Counted from the first letter of the stretch, positions 45,329 to 56,949 are shown. The stretch is 64,000 bases of DNA from Lepeophtheirus salmonis (GCF_016086655.4 NC_052137.2:39204007-39268006), one strand, 5' to 3'. Program-made: numbers and translations. The notes: generated by a model not told the origin, from the sequence alone.

Positions 45329-45789
45329 AAAAAAGAAATGCCATAAAACGATGCATTTCAGAAATAAAATTATTTACCCTGCCATAAAATATTGGCTTTT
45401 TTTTCAATTTCCCAAACATTTTACTACATAATTTTTGCAATATTTGTAAAAATGAACCAGTTATACTCATCTTTACGATGCCAATAAATGCTACTAACCA
45501 TTTTGTTTGCAAAGTTAGTGCATAACAGTTTTTTTGCAATATTCTTCGCGAATTTTGATAAGGCCATTTTTTGGCAAAAATAAAAGAAATACTTCTCATC
45601 TAGAGTTCGGTTTTCATGTATGGATATTGATATGTTATTTGAAGTTTATAACCCTATATTTTTTTATATTCATTATTATACTTTATTATTAATACATTTC
45701 ATAAAATATACAGGCCCTATATTCTAATGACTACAAGAGTTAGTGACGCCTCTGGTCATGACATTTTATATTTTATTAAATAAGCCACA

Positions 45790-46060
45790 AGCAGCTAGAA
45801 TAAAACACTATGCCCACTCCATACATAGACTGGAATTATTTGAATGTCGATCCTTAATTATACTCCGAGTCTAGCACGCACTTATTACACTAAAGCAAAT
45901 TCCCATTAGTACTCAACTTCCTTTTTGAGCACATCCACTAGTTATTACTGTATACTTGGATGTTCCTTTCTGAAGTATGAAATATTATTGATATAAGCAT
46001 TGGAATATATAAATAGCTTGTTCAAATTGCCAACTAGAATAAGCCATTCCCACTTTCTAG
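45790..46060. repeat. Family C repeat
   Basis: ATTATACTCCGAGTCTAGC, CATCCACTAGTTATTACTG and GCCAACTAGAATAAGCCATT match, in order, the second part of the copy at 31740-32265. Confidence 0.6.
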
Positions 46061-47123
46061 AACATATTTTATACACATCTAGGTATGTATTTGAACATTC
46101 AATTATATTATATATGTGGTATATCTACTTAAAAACAATCTTTAACCAAATTAAGAAAAAGAGAACATTCGTCTTTTTATTTTATTTCATACATGTATAT
46201 TATAATATGAACCAGGGATGATTTAACATCTGGATAAACTATTTGCTTTTTAGATGGTGCAACCTCCCTGTAAGAAGTATTTTTGCTTTGATTCAATAAG
46301 ATATACAACCATTTTCGTTTATTGTCCATTAGTTATAACTTTTAAATAAGTAATATATTTCATAGAAATCGATTGTTCTTCCTAGACGTGACGTAATGGG
46401 ACTACATATTTGATTGAGCAACATATAATCAATCTTGAATCAAAATCAAGAAAAAGAGAAAATACTATTATTTTTTATATTTTATACATCGAGTACTGTA
46501 TTTCATAGAATATTTGAGTCCATTATAAGCCTTGTATTCAAATTTGAGGAAGTATTTAAATGAGTCAACAATTTTAACTATAGTTTAAAGCCTTCATTTG
46601 ATTTAAGAGTCTTGTATTCTCCCCGATTTGGCCTTCCAAATAAAATATATTGATTTATCATTGCTTTATTACGACGATAACTTTTGGGTACTTAGGTGAT
46701 AATATCTTTATAGAAATTGACTATAAGATGTGGAATAGTGTAAATGAAATCCCCACTTAATTATGGGAGACGCCATTCCAGCTTGTTTTAGTGTCGACGG
46801 GCTACAAATAGAGATATACCATAAAAGGATATCAACCAGAAACAGACACCAGCCCTTCCCCCTTCACTTTTTTACATATCAATAAAACACATTACGTGAT
46901 ACCATTAGGAAAATGATTTTCCTTCGAATTAAACAACAACACTCTCTCATCAGCAAACATCATCCATCTTGTTAATCCAAATACACGGGGAAATGTTATA
47001 TATATATATATGTATAGCTTGTGTAAATTATGACTCGTTACTATGACGTATTTTCAAGGAACAGTTAAATTATCATTATTGATACATACATATTTACAAA
47101 TAGTATATAACAATTACCTATAA
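46061..47123. other. A+T-rich spacer, no gene seen
   Basis: Weak direct repeats (about 46121-46210 and 46425-46500, sharing AAGAAAAAGAGAA) are present. No coding similarity was recognised. Confidence 0.45.
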
Positions 47124-47124
47124 T

Positions 47125-47714
47125 AGGGCGGGTTTTTTTTCAACTTTTTTCAAATTTCCATTACGGGTTGTTCGAACAAGCTGTGATATGGTAAAATATG
47201 CAAAAAAAAAGAAAAAAAAACCCTACAATGTCATCTTTAGGTTACGACGACTCTAGTTCAAAATTTGAAAAGCGACAAAAAAATATTTCGTCAATTAAGA
47301 TTAAAATACAGCATTTTTTCTAAAACTACCTTATTGATCAAAAATACGAGAATAGCATAAGGATATTTTAATTTTTCCCTTCTGCAAATAAAAGATGATG
47401 CACGATATACGAAGATTATCCAAATTTTCCTCACTTTTTCTTATCTTTTTTATTCCATTTTAAACACTTTTTCAAGTTTAAAAAATTTCTATCAAAATTA
47501 TTTAATGCAAATTAACTAAAAATGTTTTCTTATTATATATATACTCTAAAGAAAGCGGGTTTTTTTCTTCCATAATTTGATCGAGATGTACGACCTAAAG
47601 ATAACCACGTAGAATAATACAATTTTGCATAGGCAAATATTCATAACATATCACAGCTTTTCCGTAATAGCCCTAATCAAAATTCGAAAAAAGTTGGGAA
47701 AAACCCCCACCCTA
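47125..47714. mobile_element. Long-TIR MITE-like element (about 590 bp)
   Basis: The left arm from 47125 (AGGGCGGGTTTTTTTTCAAC, AAGCTGTGATATGGT, CATCTTTAGGTTACGA) pairs with the reverse complement of the right arm ending at 47714 (AGGGTGGGGGTTTTTCCCAA, AAGCTGTGATATGTT, TATCTTTAGGTCGTAC). Each arm is about 160 bp with scattered mismatches. The flanks are ACCTATAAT and CATATAATG. The 265-bp centre has no coding content. The 70-codon frame at 47625-47837 overlaps the right arm and is accidental. Confidence 0.75.
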
Positions 47715-48170
47715 ACATATAATGCATTGGATATAATTATTAGAAAGGATCTAGAATGTAACAATATCAAATTTGATTCATATATATATAAAGTTCTTCA
47801 TGAAAAGGTCATGGAGATTAATAATTGGGAAAATTAATGGGGGGGGATGATGTTTTGCTCAATGAGTTCCAGAAATATTCAAGTTTTTGTTTTATCGAAT
47901 CCTTTGACTGAGTGGGAATATGCAAAAAACAAAAAAGTTTGCATGAATCTTATAAATACATACAATGTATATTGAAACGTATTTGTCCGCATCGAAATTG
48001 ACATAAACACACATGAAAAAAGATATTTTTTATTTTTTTAAATTTATGGAATCCTATAAATTATGTTCTGTTTTTGTTTTTTTCGAAGTAGCAATTGAAT
48101 ATATGACTGTGGGACTGTGCTGTTGGTTTATCCAGAAAAGTTATGATACTACATATATATAGTTATATAT

Positions 48171-48764
48171 TAGTGTTGGGTTCCGGCCTGAAAATCCTAA
48201 GCCGGTCTCAGCCGTTATGATTTTTAATGTAATGAAGTAATTCGTTACAATAAAGATCTTTTGTCTGGACCACTCCAATTTAAAATTCAGTCAATAGCAA
48301 TTCTTCATTGATGTGTATTTAAAAATTGTGAACAATGACCTTCAATGACGTCATATAATATTAAATGTTCTGTACAAATCATATTTGTACAACTCATAAA
48401 TGACAATAGGGATGATAATCGGTCTAAATATTGAGATGGAAACATTTGGTCCACGATTTGAAAATGATTAAATTTCGATCTATTGTCTGAGATGGCGTTA
48501 GAGTCCAAAAAATCCGTCAAAATCAAAGAAAATATATACGAAACTAGAAAAACAATGTATCGGCTGTGCGAGCAACAGAAAAGAAGACTAAATTTGATTC
48601 ATAAAAGTAGATATTTTTAAACATTTATTACCTCTGTCAACCAAGTTAAAGGAAGGTTATGTTTTTAGTCTGTTACATTGTTTTTTAAATCCAAATCCGT
48701 CTTGATAAAAATACTTAAGAGAAAACCGAAAACAAATTCGGTCTTTGATCGAGTCACAACACTA
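48171..48764 (-). mobile_element. Family A element with perfect 8-bp target duplication
   Basis: It starts TAGTGTTGGGTTCCGG and ends GAGTCACAACACTA. The flanks TTATATAT at 48163-48170 and TTATATAT at 48765-48772 are identical. Compared with the copy at 15017 it is inverted, because its first bases match the end of that copy (GGAAATCCTAGACCGGTCT-like sequence). TGACGTCA is present at 48346. This copy defines the element boundaries best. Confidence 0.85.
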
Positions 48765-48772
48765 TTATATAT

Positions 48773-49360
48773 CTATATATGTAACTAATCCCTAACATAA
48801 ATAAAGGTACATAAATGATCATTACATATTATTATGTCTATTAGAAAGAATGAGTACTTACCTGAAGGAGTTGCATAAAGTTATTCTCCTAAACAGACTC
48901 ACCATTGAGAATATAACCTAATAATTTCACATCATCATTTCAACATTAAGTCCGGTATTTTGTGTATACATATACGTATGTATGTAGACGTAATCACACA
49001 CCTTTTCACACATACTACCTTGTCTATCTACCTATGTATGTATTATTCATAACGTGGGTAAGTAGGTTTATCAATTGAATCATTATTTTGTAATTTGAAT
49101 TCCCCTTTTCCATTGCACTCGCCCAGAGCATTTCAAATGAGCAAATTTTGCCAGATCACAGTATAAATCAATTACGAAGCAGAAAATAAAAGGATAATCA
49201 CATTTTAAAGAAATAATACAACCATTAAATATATATGAATGTATATATGTTGTGTCTTTTTGTACATTGAATAATACTTTCAAATGCCCTCAAAGCCTAA
49301 TTATAAACACTTACCTAAGGAAGAGTGAAATCTTTATTATGTACCTACATATATAATATG
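48773..49360. other. A+T-rich spacer, no gene seen
   Basis: TGTATGTATG-like short repeats lie near 48976-49040. Nothing else is recognisable. Confidence 0.5.
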
Positions 49361-49700
49361 TACAGTGTGTTGAAAAAAAACCGGAAAAATTTAACTACGT
49401 ACAAAAAATTGGTCATTTCTTGTAAATTGTATTTTGAACGCATTATGGGAAAAAGAACTTTTGAGTCCTAGGGTCATGGAAGTCTCACCACAAGGACGAA
49501 GAATAGTGAAATTAGTAGTATCTGACAGCTGAATCGCTGAACCTGAACGGGGCACAATATTAATAACAGCTTTGAAGATTAGAAAAGGTGTTTAGGTCGG
49601 AACTACGAAAAAGTATCGCTCTCATTTTAGGCAACTCTATTAATCATCCTACATATAAAAACATCTCTCATAAGGGTTCTAACAAAATCACAAATTCTAT
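49361..49700 (+). pseudogene. Possible mariner-type 5' fragment with HTH remnant
   Basis: A terminal-like sequence TACAGTGTGTTGAAAAAAAA lies at 49361. About 120 bp on, a frame reads SPQGRRIVKLVVSDS and then, after a stop, IAEPERGTILITALKIRKGV. The order resembles the N-terminal helix-turn-helix of mariner/IS630 transposases (--RG-RIV-L---G----EIA--L-----TV--V-K). The remainder of the transposase is not present. A near-identical end (TACAGTGTGTTTAAAAAAAC) in the same orientation occurs at 50057. Confidence 0.4.
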
Positions 49701-49805
49701 TATTTTTATATACATACATATATAAATACAAATATTTGCATGTCAAGCTTTAAGGCAGAATAAATAAACACTTCAAAAGTATGAATAATAGATGCGGCAC
49801 ACTCA

Positions 49806-49886
49806 TCCTTGATTTTTCTTTTAAATATTATATTGTTTTAGCCGTTTTCTACCTCTTGACCATACATAAAAAGTGAAAATCAAGGA
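49806..49886. repeat. Hairpin with 18-base arms
   Basis: TCCTTGATTTTTCTTTTAA at 49806-49824 pairs with AAAAAGTGAAAATCAAGGA ending at 49886, with one or two mismatches and a loop of about 43 bases. Confidence 0.7.
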
Positions 49887-50056
49887 TTTTGCCTCTTTAG
49901 GACCGAACGTAGGTGCTCAAGTCTTCTAATTAAAAAACTGTGATGAAATGTTCCTTATTTTTACAATTTAAGTGACTAACTATCTGACAAATAAATATTT
50001 CCATAACATATCATGACTCATATCATAAAAGTGAAAAATAAATAGGAGTTTTACTA

Positions 50057-50405
50057 CAGTGTGTTTAAAAAAACGCAGGAAAATAAAATGCTCAAGAGCC
50101 ATTCCTTGACAATTTCAATTCATACTCCCTTTCAAAGAACTAAAATAGAGCTTTCATATGATTCCACAATAATTGGGATATCATTGGCCCTTGAGATTAG
50201 GATAAATAGTTTTGTTGGAGTCAGAATAGAATTAGTGATCAATTTCAGGGTAATTCCTGCATATGTTCATGCTGGATACAGAGAGGGATTAATGCTAATG
50301 TCCTTACTCTCATTGCGGCTCACAGATTATCTATTAGTAGAACATCCTAGCAAAGCTTTAAATTGTCACGGTTACATATTTTATTTTCTGTTTCTATTAC
50401 TTTAG
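50057..50405. repeat. Family C repeat behind a mariner-like end
   Basis: TACAGTGTGTTTAAAAAAAC at 50057 repeats the sequence at 49361. The following GTTGGAGTCAGAATAGAATT, TTTCAGGGTAATTCCTGC and GGATACAGAGAGGGATT words match, inverted, the ATTACTCCGATGT...GAGTC section of family C. The 114-codon frame over this interval is therefore repeat-derived and not a gene. Confidence 0.5.
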
Positions 50406-50728
50406 AATATCAAAATGTCAGATTTTGTGACACTCTAAATATATACAATTATTTAGTTTACACCACAATGTAAACATGATGTTCCCATCAATAGGAAATT
50501 TGATCCTAAATTAATGCACAGCATTGAGTCATAAGTAAATTAAATGTGAGTAGTTCCTCCCTTGTCCTTGGATGTCATTGTTTTTGATACATAAACTTTC
50601 ATTGTAATCAACATAAACATTTGCATTCAGAGAGAGTGAATTAAAACATCCTCGTACATTTAATTAACTGTCCAACAGCAAAAATGGTAAAAAACAGTCT
50701 ATGGTCCATTTAATAGAATTTAATCCCC

Positions 50729-51535
50729 TGGTTCCAAATATGGCCTTTTTTTTCTCAGAGCCTCGTGGCCTTCTGAAAAAGCCATATTTATTATTTAAGC
50801 TATTTTTAAGGTATAAAGCTGTTTTAAGCCTGCGGTGTTGAAGAAAGGGATGAATTATGTTAATATATTTTAAAGTCAAATATTAAAAAATTGCAAAACC
50901 ATTTTTAAAATGTATGTATGATGTTAGTAACTCGAGTTATCTTTGTTTAAAGTGGAAAATAGGTGATTTTTATTCAGAGGCTCATAGCTTCAAAACAAAT
51001 AGATTAAAAAAATTAAAGTTCTTTTTCTCTCTCTTTGTTTAATTCTTTTTTAGCTGGGGCACACTGATATATATGGACTTTTATTATGAGATCAATTCAA
51101 AAATGAGCGGTATCCTTGAATTTGTTGTTGAATAGCAAAAACTATGTATATATATATAAAATAATATACTTCTATTAAATTACATTAGATGAATCTTTGT
51201 CAAAAGACGTGATAACAATGAACTCTGCAAGAGATGAAAAAGCGCATATACATAATTTTAGACGAATCAGAATTAGAGATAAGAAAATACATTCTTGATT
51301 GAAATACATGATTCTTCTTTCCTTTATAGTCTCTTTACTTTCAGCGATTCAAACAAATACTTTTAAACTTTTTGAATCTATCTGTCTTGAAGTTATGAGC
51401 CTCTGAATAAAAAGAATCTATCTTCAACACCATGGGCTTAAAACAGCTTTGAACCTTAAAAATAACAATAAATGTATGGCCTTTTTCTGAAGGCCACGAG
51501 GATCTGAGAGAAAAACAAGGCCATATTTGGAATCA
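50729..51535. repeat. Large imperfect palindrome (about 800 bp)
   Basis: The left arm 50729-50855 (GGTTCCAAATATGGCC, CTCGTGGCCTTCTGAAAAA, AGCTGTTTTAAGCC) plus 50963-51040 (TTTTTATTCAGAGGCTCATA) pairs with the right arm 51295-51535 (TATGAGCCTCTGAATAAAAA, GGCTTAAAACAGCT, TTTTTCTGAAGGCCACGAG, GGCCATATTTGGAA). The left arm carries about 100 extra bases at 50856-50962. The central 250 bp contains no gene. It is either a fold-back element or two copies of one repeat in opposite orientation. Confidence 0.8.
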
Positions 51536-51549
51536 AGAGATCAAACGTT

Positions 51550-52544
51550 ACTTTGCTTTTCTTGTGCATAAAAAAAATGTGATTTTTTGATGGTGTTATT
51601 ATGTCCTAATTTATCGTACAACAATTTACCTGCTTCAAAAGAATTACGTACGCACCACATCATAGATCGGATTTTGCTTTTAAATCTTTTATTCGTCATT
51701 TGGAAGTAAAACATTCATTCCTAATGAATTTGAACAATAGAATCGTCACAAATCCTTTCGATTCAAAACAGAGCAGCTGATAATTATTGGATTTTCAGGC
51801 CATCCTTAACCATTTAACGCCCACTAGATGAATGCCTAGAAATAATTATCTGATTTTATTTATTTATTTCAATTTTACATTCTTGTCTATTTCTTTGACC
51901 AAAAAAAAATTTTTTTTGTTCTTAAATACGTTCAAAACCCAAGATTTTAATATTTTTGTTCAAAGCATTTTTTATGTTCAAATTAACTGACTGACTATTT
52001 TTGCTTATATTCATTGAAAAGAAAGATATTCTCAATAACATAATTCTATAATTAGATTTGTAATTTATATTAAAGTGACCGAAATTTGAGTACTTTCTTA
52101 ATGAAACAATACATTTACCAAACAGGAAAATCATAAGTAAGAAATTTGCAATTTTGTCTGTTTAATGATGCATACATTTTATATTTTCAATATGTTTTTA
52201 AGGTAATAAATTGTCAGACTGCTCAAATCAAGGATTCCAAATGTAATGTATCAAATCTAGCGTTGCATCTGTCCAACAACTGCATTTTATAATCAGTCTT
52301 TGACCCCCCCCCCCTACGAGTCTTTCTTCTAATTGCTCATATCTTTTCACGATTCAACAGTCCTATATACTGATGTCAATCAGTTAATTTGTTAGCTTGT
52401 CCGTTTTTTGGAGTTGGCAACCTAAAGAGTGAATTATCTTTTTCTAGGCTGCTATCATTTTTTAACTACTTGTCTTCGACATAAAAGCTATAATTTATGT
52501 TTACCAAACTGTATTGAACATTTGTATGCGTTCATATAAGGCCG
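51550..52544. other. A+T-rich spacer, no gene seen
   Basis: TTTA repeats lie near 51855 and 11 C at 52304-52314. No coding similarity was recognised. Confidence 0.5.
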
Positions 52545-52770
52545 AGAGGAATCCAGAGGATTTGTTGCGAAGTTATAATTCTAAGTCCTTGCTGGACTTA
52601 GAGTAGAATTGAGGATCGATGTCAGAGTAATTCTTGCCTTAGTCCTTACTTATTTCCTACTTGCCAGTTGATCTAATGAAACGTCATGACAGCTAAGCTG
52701 ATCTTCTCCAAAATATTGTTAAAATTATTAGGGTTGCCATGTTGACTTCGGTTCCCTTTTTTTAACATGC
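52545..52770. repeat. Family C repeat
   Basis: TTAGAGTAGAATTGAGGATC, GATGTCAGAGTAATTCTTGC, CATGACAGCTAAGCTGATC and TTATTAGGGTTGCCATGTTG give the family C unit in one piece, inverted relative to 31740. Confidence 0.65.
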
Positions 52771-55700
52771 CCAAATTGCAAACAGCTGGTCCTAATCACT
52801 GGTCCTTTAATCCTAGCCAGAATTAAAGAAAAAAAAAAGGGAGAAAAAAATGAATGATAGCTAGAAGGTAAAATACGAAGTCCCAGGCTTCACCGATAGA
52901 GGGCGGCAGTAATTTAATTCACCTCATTTTTCATGACAATCTGGTCTTTAGTTTGTGAGTCATTCTGCTGCATGTGACGCCACTTTTGTTATTTACAAAA
53001 CAATTCATACAAAAAAAAGTTCAGTCTTTGATTTTACACACCTTCTCCATGGTAAACAATACTTTTTTAAGCTAAGCAATGGCTTGAAAAGTGGTATGGG
53101 TATTCTGTTCTATAAAAAATGAAGTTATTTTTGATTGAAAAAAAAACGTGTTTTCTTTGTTTAGCCCGGGACAATTCAGCCCATTTTTTTATGACATTAT
53201 AGGGTTAAAACACATATTGATAGTATATTTGGAAAATAACATAAAGCAAACATAGCTTCCAAATCCTATCATCAAACAAAGAAAATCTTGGACTAAAAAA
53301 AAAATGAAAATAATAAAATATTATAACTCATTATAACTTTATACTCTTCTATTTTGTTTTGTTTTAAATGAGTTAATTTAAGTGAAGGAAATTTATTATA
53401 ACAATACGAATATTATACGCCCATAGAGTTTAGTGGTTTTTTATGTATGTATATGTACAATTATTATGTCTATAGATATACTTCATTGCCTGGGTGGATG
53501 GTCTATTTTTTATCTCTGTTTTATTATTGATATAATAATAATAGAAAAATTAGTGTTCCTTAATAGGAATTTTGTGTCCGTTCCTAGTCATTATTAGTAT
53601 TACTGAAAAGGGTATATATTTAATGAACATATATTCATTCTTAGGAAAAAAAGCAGTCAATTACGTGTTAGGAAAGGATACTTCAAATAGGTATGTAACT
53701 AATGGGTATCGTTGAGTAAATGTCTTGAAAAAAAAAAACCTCAACCATCTGTTGAATCTCATTTTTATAATTGCACCATAAGTACCTTAGAGAAGAACAA
53801 GGATACTTGAGGTTTAATTATAGTCTGGATGATCTCTGAGACATATGTATCTAGATATGCAACATAAGTTGATATATCGTGCAAAATATCCAATATCTGC
53901 ATCGGAGAAATTTCTTAGAATTTCCATATTTGCTCCAACATTTTAAATGATAGAATCAGACAAAAACAGGGAATTGAATATAGGTTAATTTTTGTAGCAA
54001 GAGAATGCTTAATGCAAACTCTTGTTACACTTAGATGAATTAATGAATGCATCTGTTATGATTTATGTACTTTTAAAAAGAGTGGGACATAAAGTTTACC
54101 TTTCTGGTAATTAAATATGGTAAAAAATCCAAAATAAGATTTGTTCATTATCACGGCTCGTCTTTTATTCAAGTTGATCTTGATTTAAACAGTCGTCTTG
54201 GTAAAAATATTACACTAGTGTCATATTGATGTATCTGTTCTTTATAGCTCAAATATTTGTATCTGTTGTAATTGAGCTTGAAAAGAGAGATCCGTTATTC
54301 AAAACATCTTCCAGATCCCTTTGAAATGATACTGTTCTCTTCCTTTCCTTATAATAAATCCTAGTGTTGTGAATTTAACAGTTGATGCCAATTAGCCAGT
54401 TTCATTGGATTAAAAGTAGAGATAAAACAATAAGAAAATTTGACTTCAGTTCTTTGATAAAAATGGATTTATCACTACCGACCTTGTGGCCTTAAAACGT
54501 TTCTTTGAATGATAAATATGAATATCAATTTTAATGATTGTATGATCTTATCCAGGATGAGGGCGATAGAGTGCATTAGTTATTTTTGACCGGATAGAAG
54601 AAGAAGCAAGTGCCTAATTGTTCCATGAGGACTTCTCTAAGACACACTATCCTTCGGTGACCACCTTGATCACGCTGACCACCTTCCTGACGGTATTTTA
54701 CACCTGCATGATGGTTATTCCTGTACACTAGATTATGAATAGTACTTTATCCTCTTCCTTTGTTTGACAAGAGAACTGAAATGAACAAGACAAAACTTGT
54801 AGTCCAGTTAATGTAGGTATATATGATAAAATTCAACTAAAATAATATATTTGCCGCAACAGCCATGATTGTGCTGTTGTTTTCTTTGAGGTTGCAGACC
54901 ACACAGCTTTATCCGGACTTGGACTTACGAGTCCCCAACAACTAGCGAGTCCAGGGTGAAGCCGAACTCCATGTTAGTTTGACTTCGCAGCTTGAGTATC
55001 TAGAGTTAACACTAGTTAATTAATTAACAATTATATTTCGTATTACTATTGTAATACGAGATTTGCTTCATTAAAATAGATTTTAATCAAATAAATTCAA
55101 CATACGGATTCATCGAATCATTTGTAAAATATCAGATTGGATTGGAATATGGGATCGAAAAATAATATTTAAATTATATTAGATAAGAAAATATTTTCAC
55201 ATCAGCCCATTTTTAACTGGATATACATATTCATGATTGAATGCCCAGTTTGCAAGACCTGTAAATACATATCTCTATAGAAAATATTTTAAATGTGTAT
55301 TAAAATCAAACCTGTACCTACCTATGTAGTGAATTCACCAAAGGGGTTTTACCTTCAAGACATGGTGTAAATTATATACCTATATGTGTCTGTCTGATTG
55401 TATGTACACATAACATATATAGCGTATTATAAGAATAATGGAAATTTTATTCCACCTTTTACCAAGATATTTTCTCATTTGTAAATATTATTACTTTTCC
55501 AGAAGAATAAAAAGTATTTAAATAATACTTTAATGGTTTATTGCATTTTCATTCAATGTCGGCCATTCTTCTGAGGCTATTTTTCTTTTTCTCATTACTT
55601 TTCCTTTTTTACCTCTTCCCTCCATCATAAAGGGCATTATGCGTGCTGTACATATCTATATGAATCAATTTGGAATATTTGAATAAATCAGCATTAAAAA

Positions 55701-56059
55701 CATTATCAATCATTGCCTCATCCCATGATTCCAATTGTGAGTCGAATATTAATTAAATCCATGCACACCACTCTCTTATAAAAATAAAGCGTTAATGTCA
55801 TTCCTAATAATATCAGAGGGACTTTATTCCTTTGGGATAGTTTTTATTTGTTCAACATTCATAATATAGTCCTTAAACATAAATACTTGGCTTGCTAAGA
55901 AACGGTGACTTAAAAGCGGCTGTCCCAGAGACTTTGAATAGAGACAAACTGGCTACAATCTTTTGTACAAATTGTAAAGTCGTATTTTAAGAAAAGAAAG
56001 AATATTTCCATACTCTCATAGCCGCTTGCAGTTGATAAAATAAAATGTCATAATAGCCA
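52771..56059. other. Long spacer; one short hydrophobic open stretch
   Basis: No gene assigned. At 54618-54731 an open stretch of 37 codons reads EDFSKTHYPSVTTLITLT then TFLTVFYTCMMVIPVH, which would form a membrane-spanning helix. The surrounding 200 bp is less A+T-rich. No splice sites of good quality or relatives could be identified. Words around 54915-54965 (GGACTTGGACTTACGAGTCC) recur loosely near 60970-61045. Confidence 0.4.
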
Positions 56060-56735
56060 ACAGAGGCGTCTACAGAGTTATGCATTTTTTTTTTTGGGGG
56101 GAAGGAGAATGCTTGGTTTTTGGATGATTTAAAAAAAAAGATAATCCAAAAATCTAAATATTTTGGAAAAAATTATGAAAAATTAAATATTTTGGAAAAA
56201 ATTATGAAAAATTAAATATTTTAGAAAATAATTTAAAATTTTTTGTTTTTTAATTTCAAAAATCTACAGCTATAAACCAAAAATTAATTTTTTTAAGAAA
56301 ATATTTAAGTTTATAATTATTTGCATTTTTTTGAAGAACCACAGTATTTTACTAAATTTAAAACTTTTTTGGAAAAAAAATAAGATAAAGTTGAATTGTT
56401 TAGGAATAAGTTTTAAAAATTACATTTTTTGTAAAAAATTTTTCAAAATCCATTATTGTTCAAAAAAAAATTCAAATATTATTTTTTTCTTTTGATTTAA
56501 AAGAATCACAGCAGTTCTTAAAATATATAAAACTTTTTGCAAAAAAGATTCAAAAATTCAATTTCAAATATTTAATTTTTTAGTAAAAGTTTCAAAAATT
56601 CTTAGTTGTTCACCAAAAATCAAATTTTTTCGAAAAAAGATTGAAATATTAATTTTTTTTTACTTAAAAACAAAAAAAAATTTAATGGTGGGGTGGGCTA
56701 TAGCCCCGTCAGCCCACACCCTGTGGACACTCTTG
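56060..56735. repeat. Family D repeat, both ends present
   Basis: The left edge CAGAGGCGTCTACAGAG leads to GGGGGGAAGGAGAATGCTTG. The right edge is GGTGGGGTGGGCTATAGCCC, CGTCAGCCCACACC, CTGTGGACACTCTTG. The short outer words CAGAGGCGTC and GACACTCTTG are inverted relatives. A 32-bp unit (AAATATTTTGGAAAAAATTA...) is repeated nearly perfectly at 56157-56225. It is the best copy for defining the family limits. Confidence 0.7.
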
Positions 56736-56949
56736 GCTTAATTGCTCTTCTCTCATGTGTTTTTCAAATAGTCAGGATTATCACTTTAATTTTTTTTTTT
56801 GTCTTTTATTTTTTATATCCCAGTAGATGATATTCGTTACAATTATACTGATGAATATTTTAAGCAATCCTTCTGGGCGTTATTTCTTCAAAAAATAACT
56901 GTCCAAATTTTTGCATGACTAGCAAACTTATGATGCTTAAATTTGCAAT

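Noticed and set aside
50061..50405. A 114-codon plus-strand open frame
   Set aside because: It coincides with a family C repeat; the translated segments follow repeat words that have no common frame in other copies.
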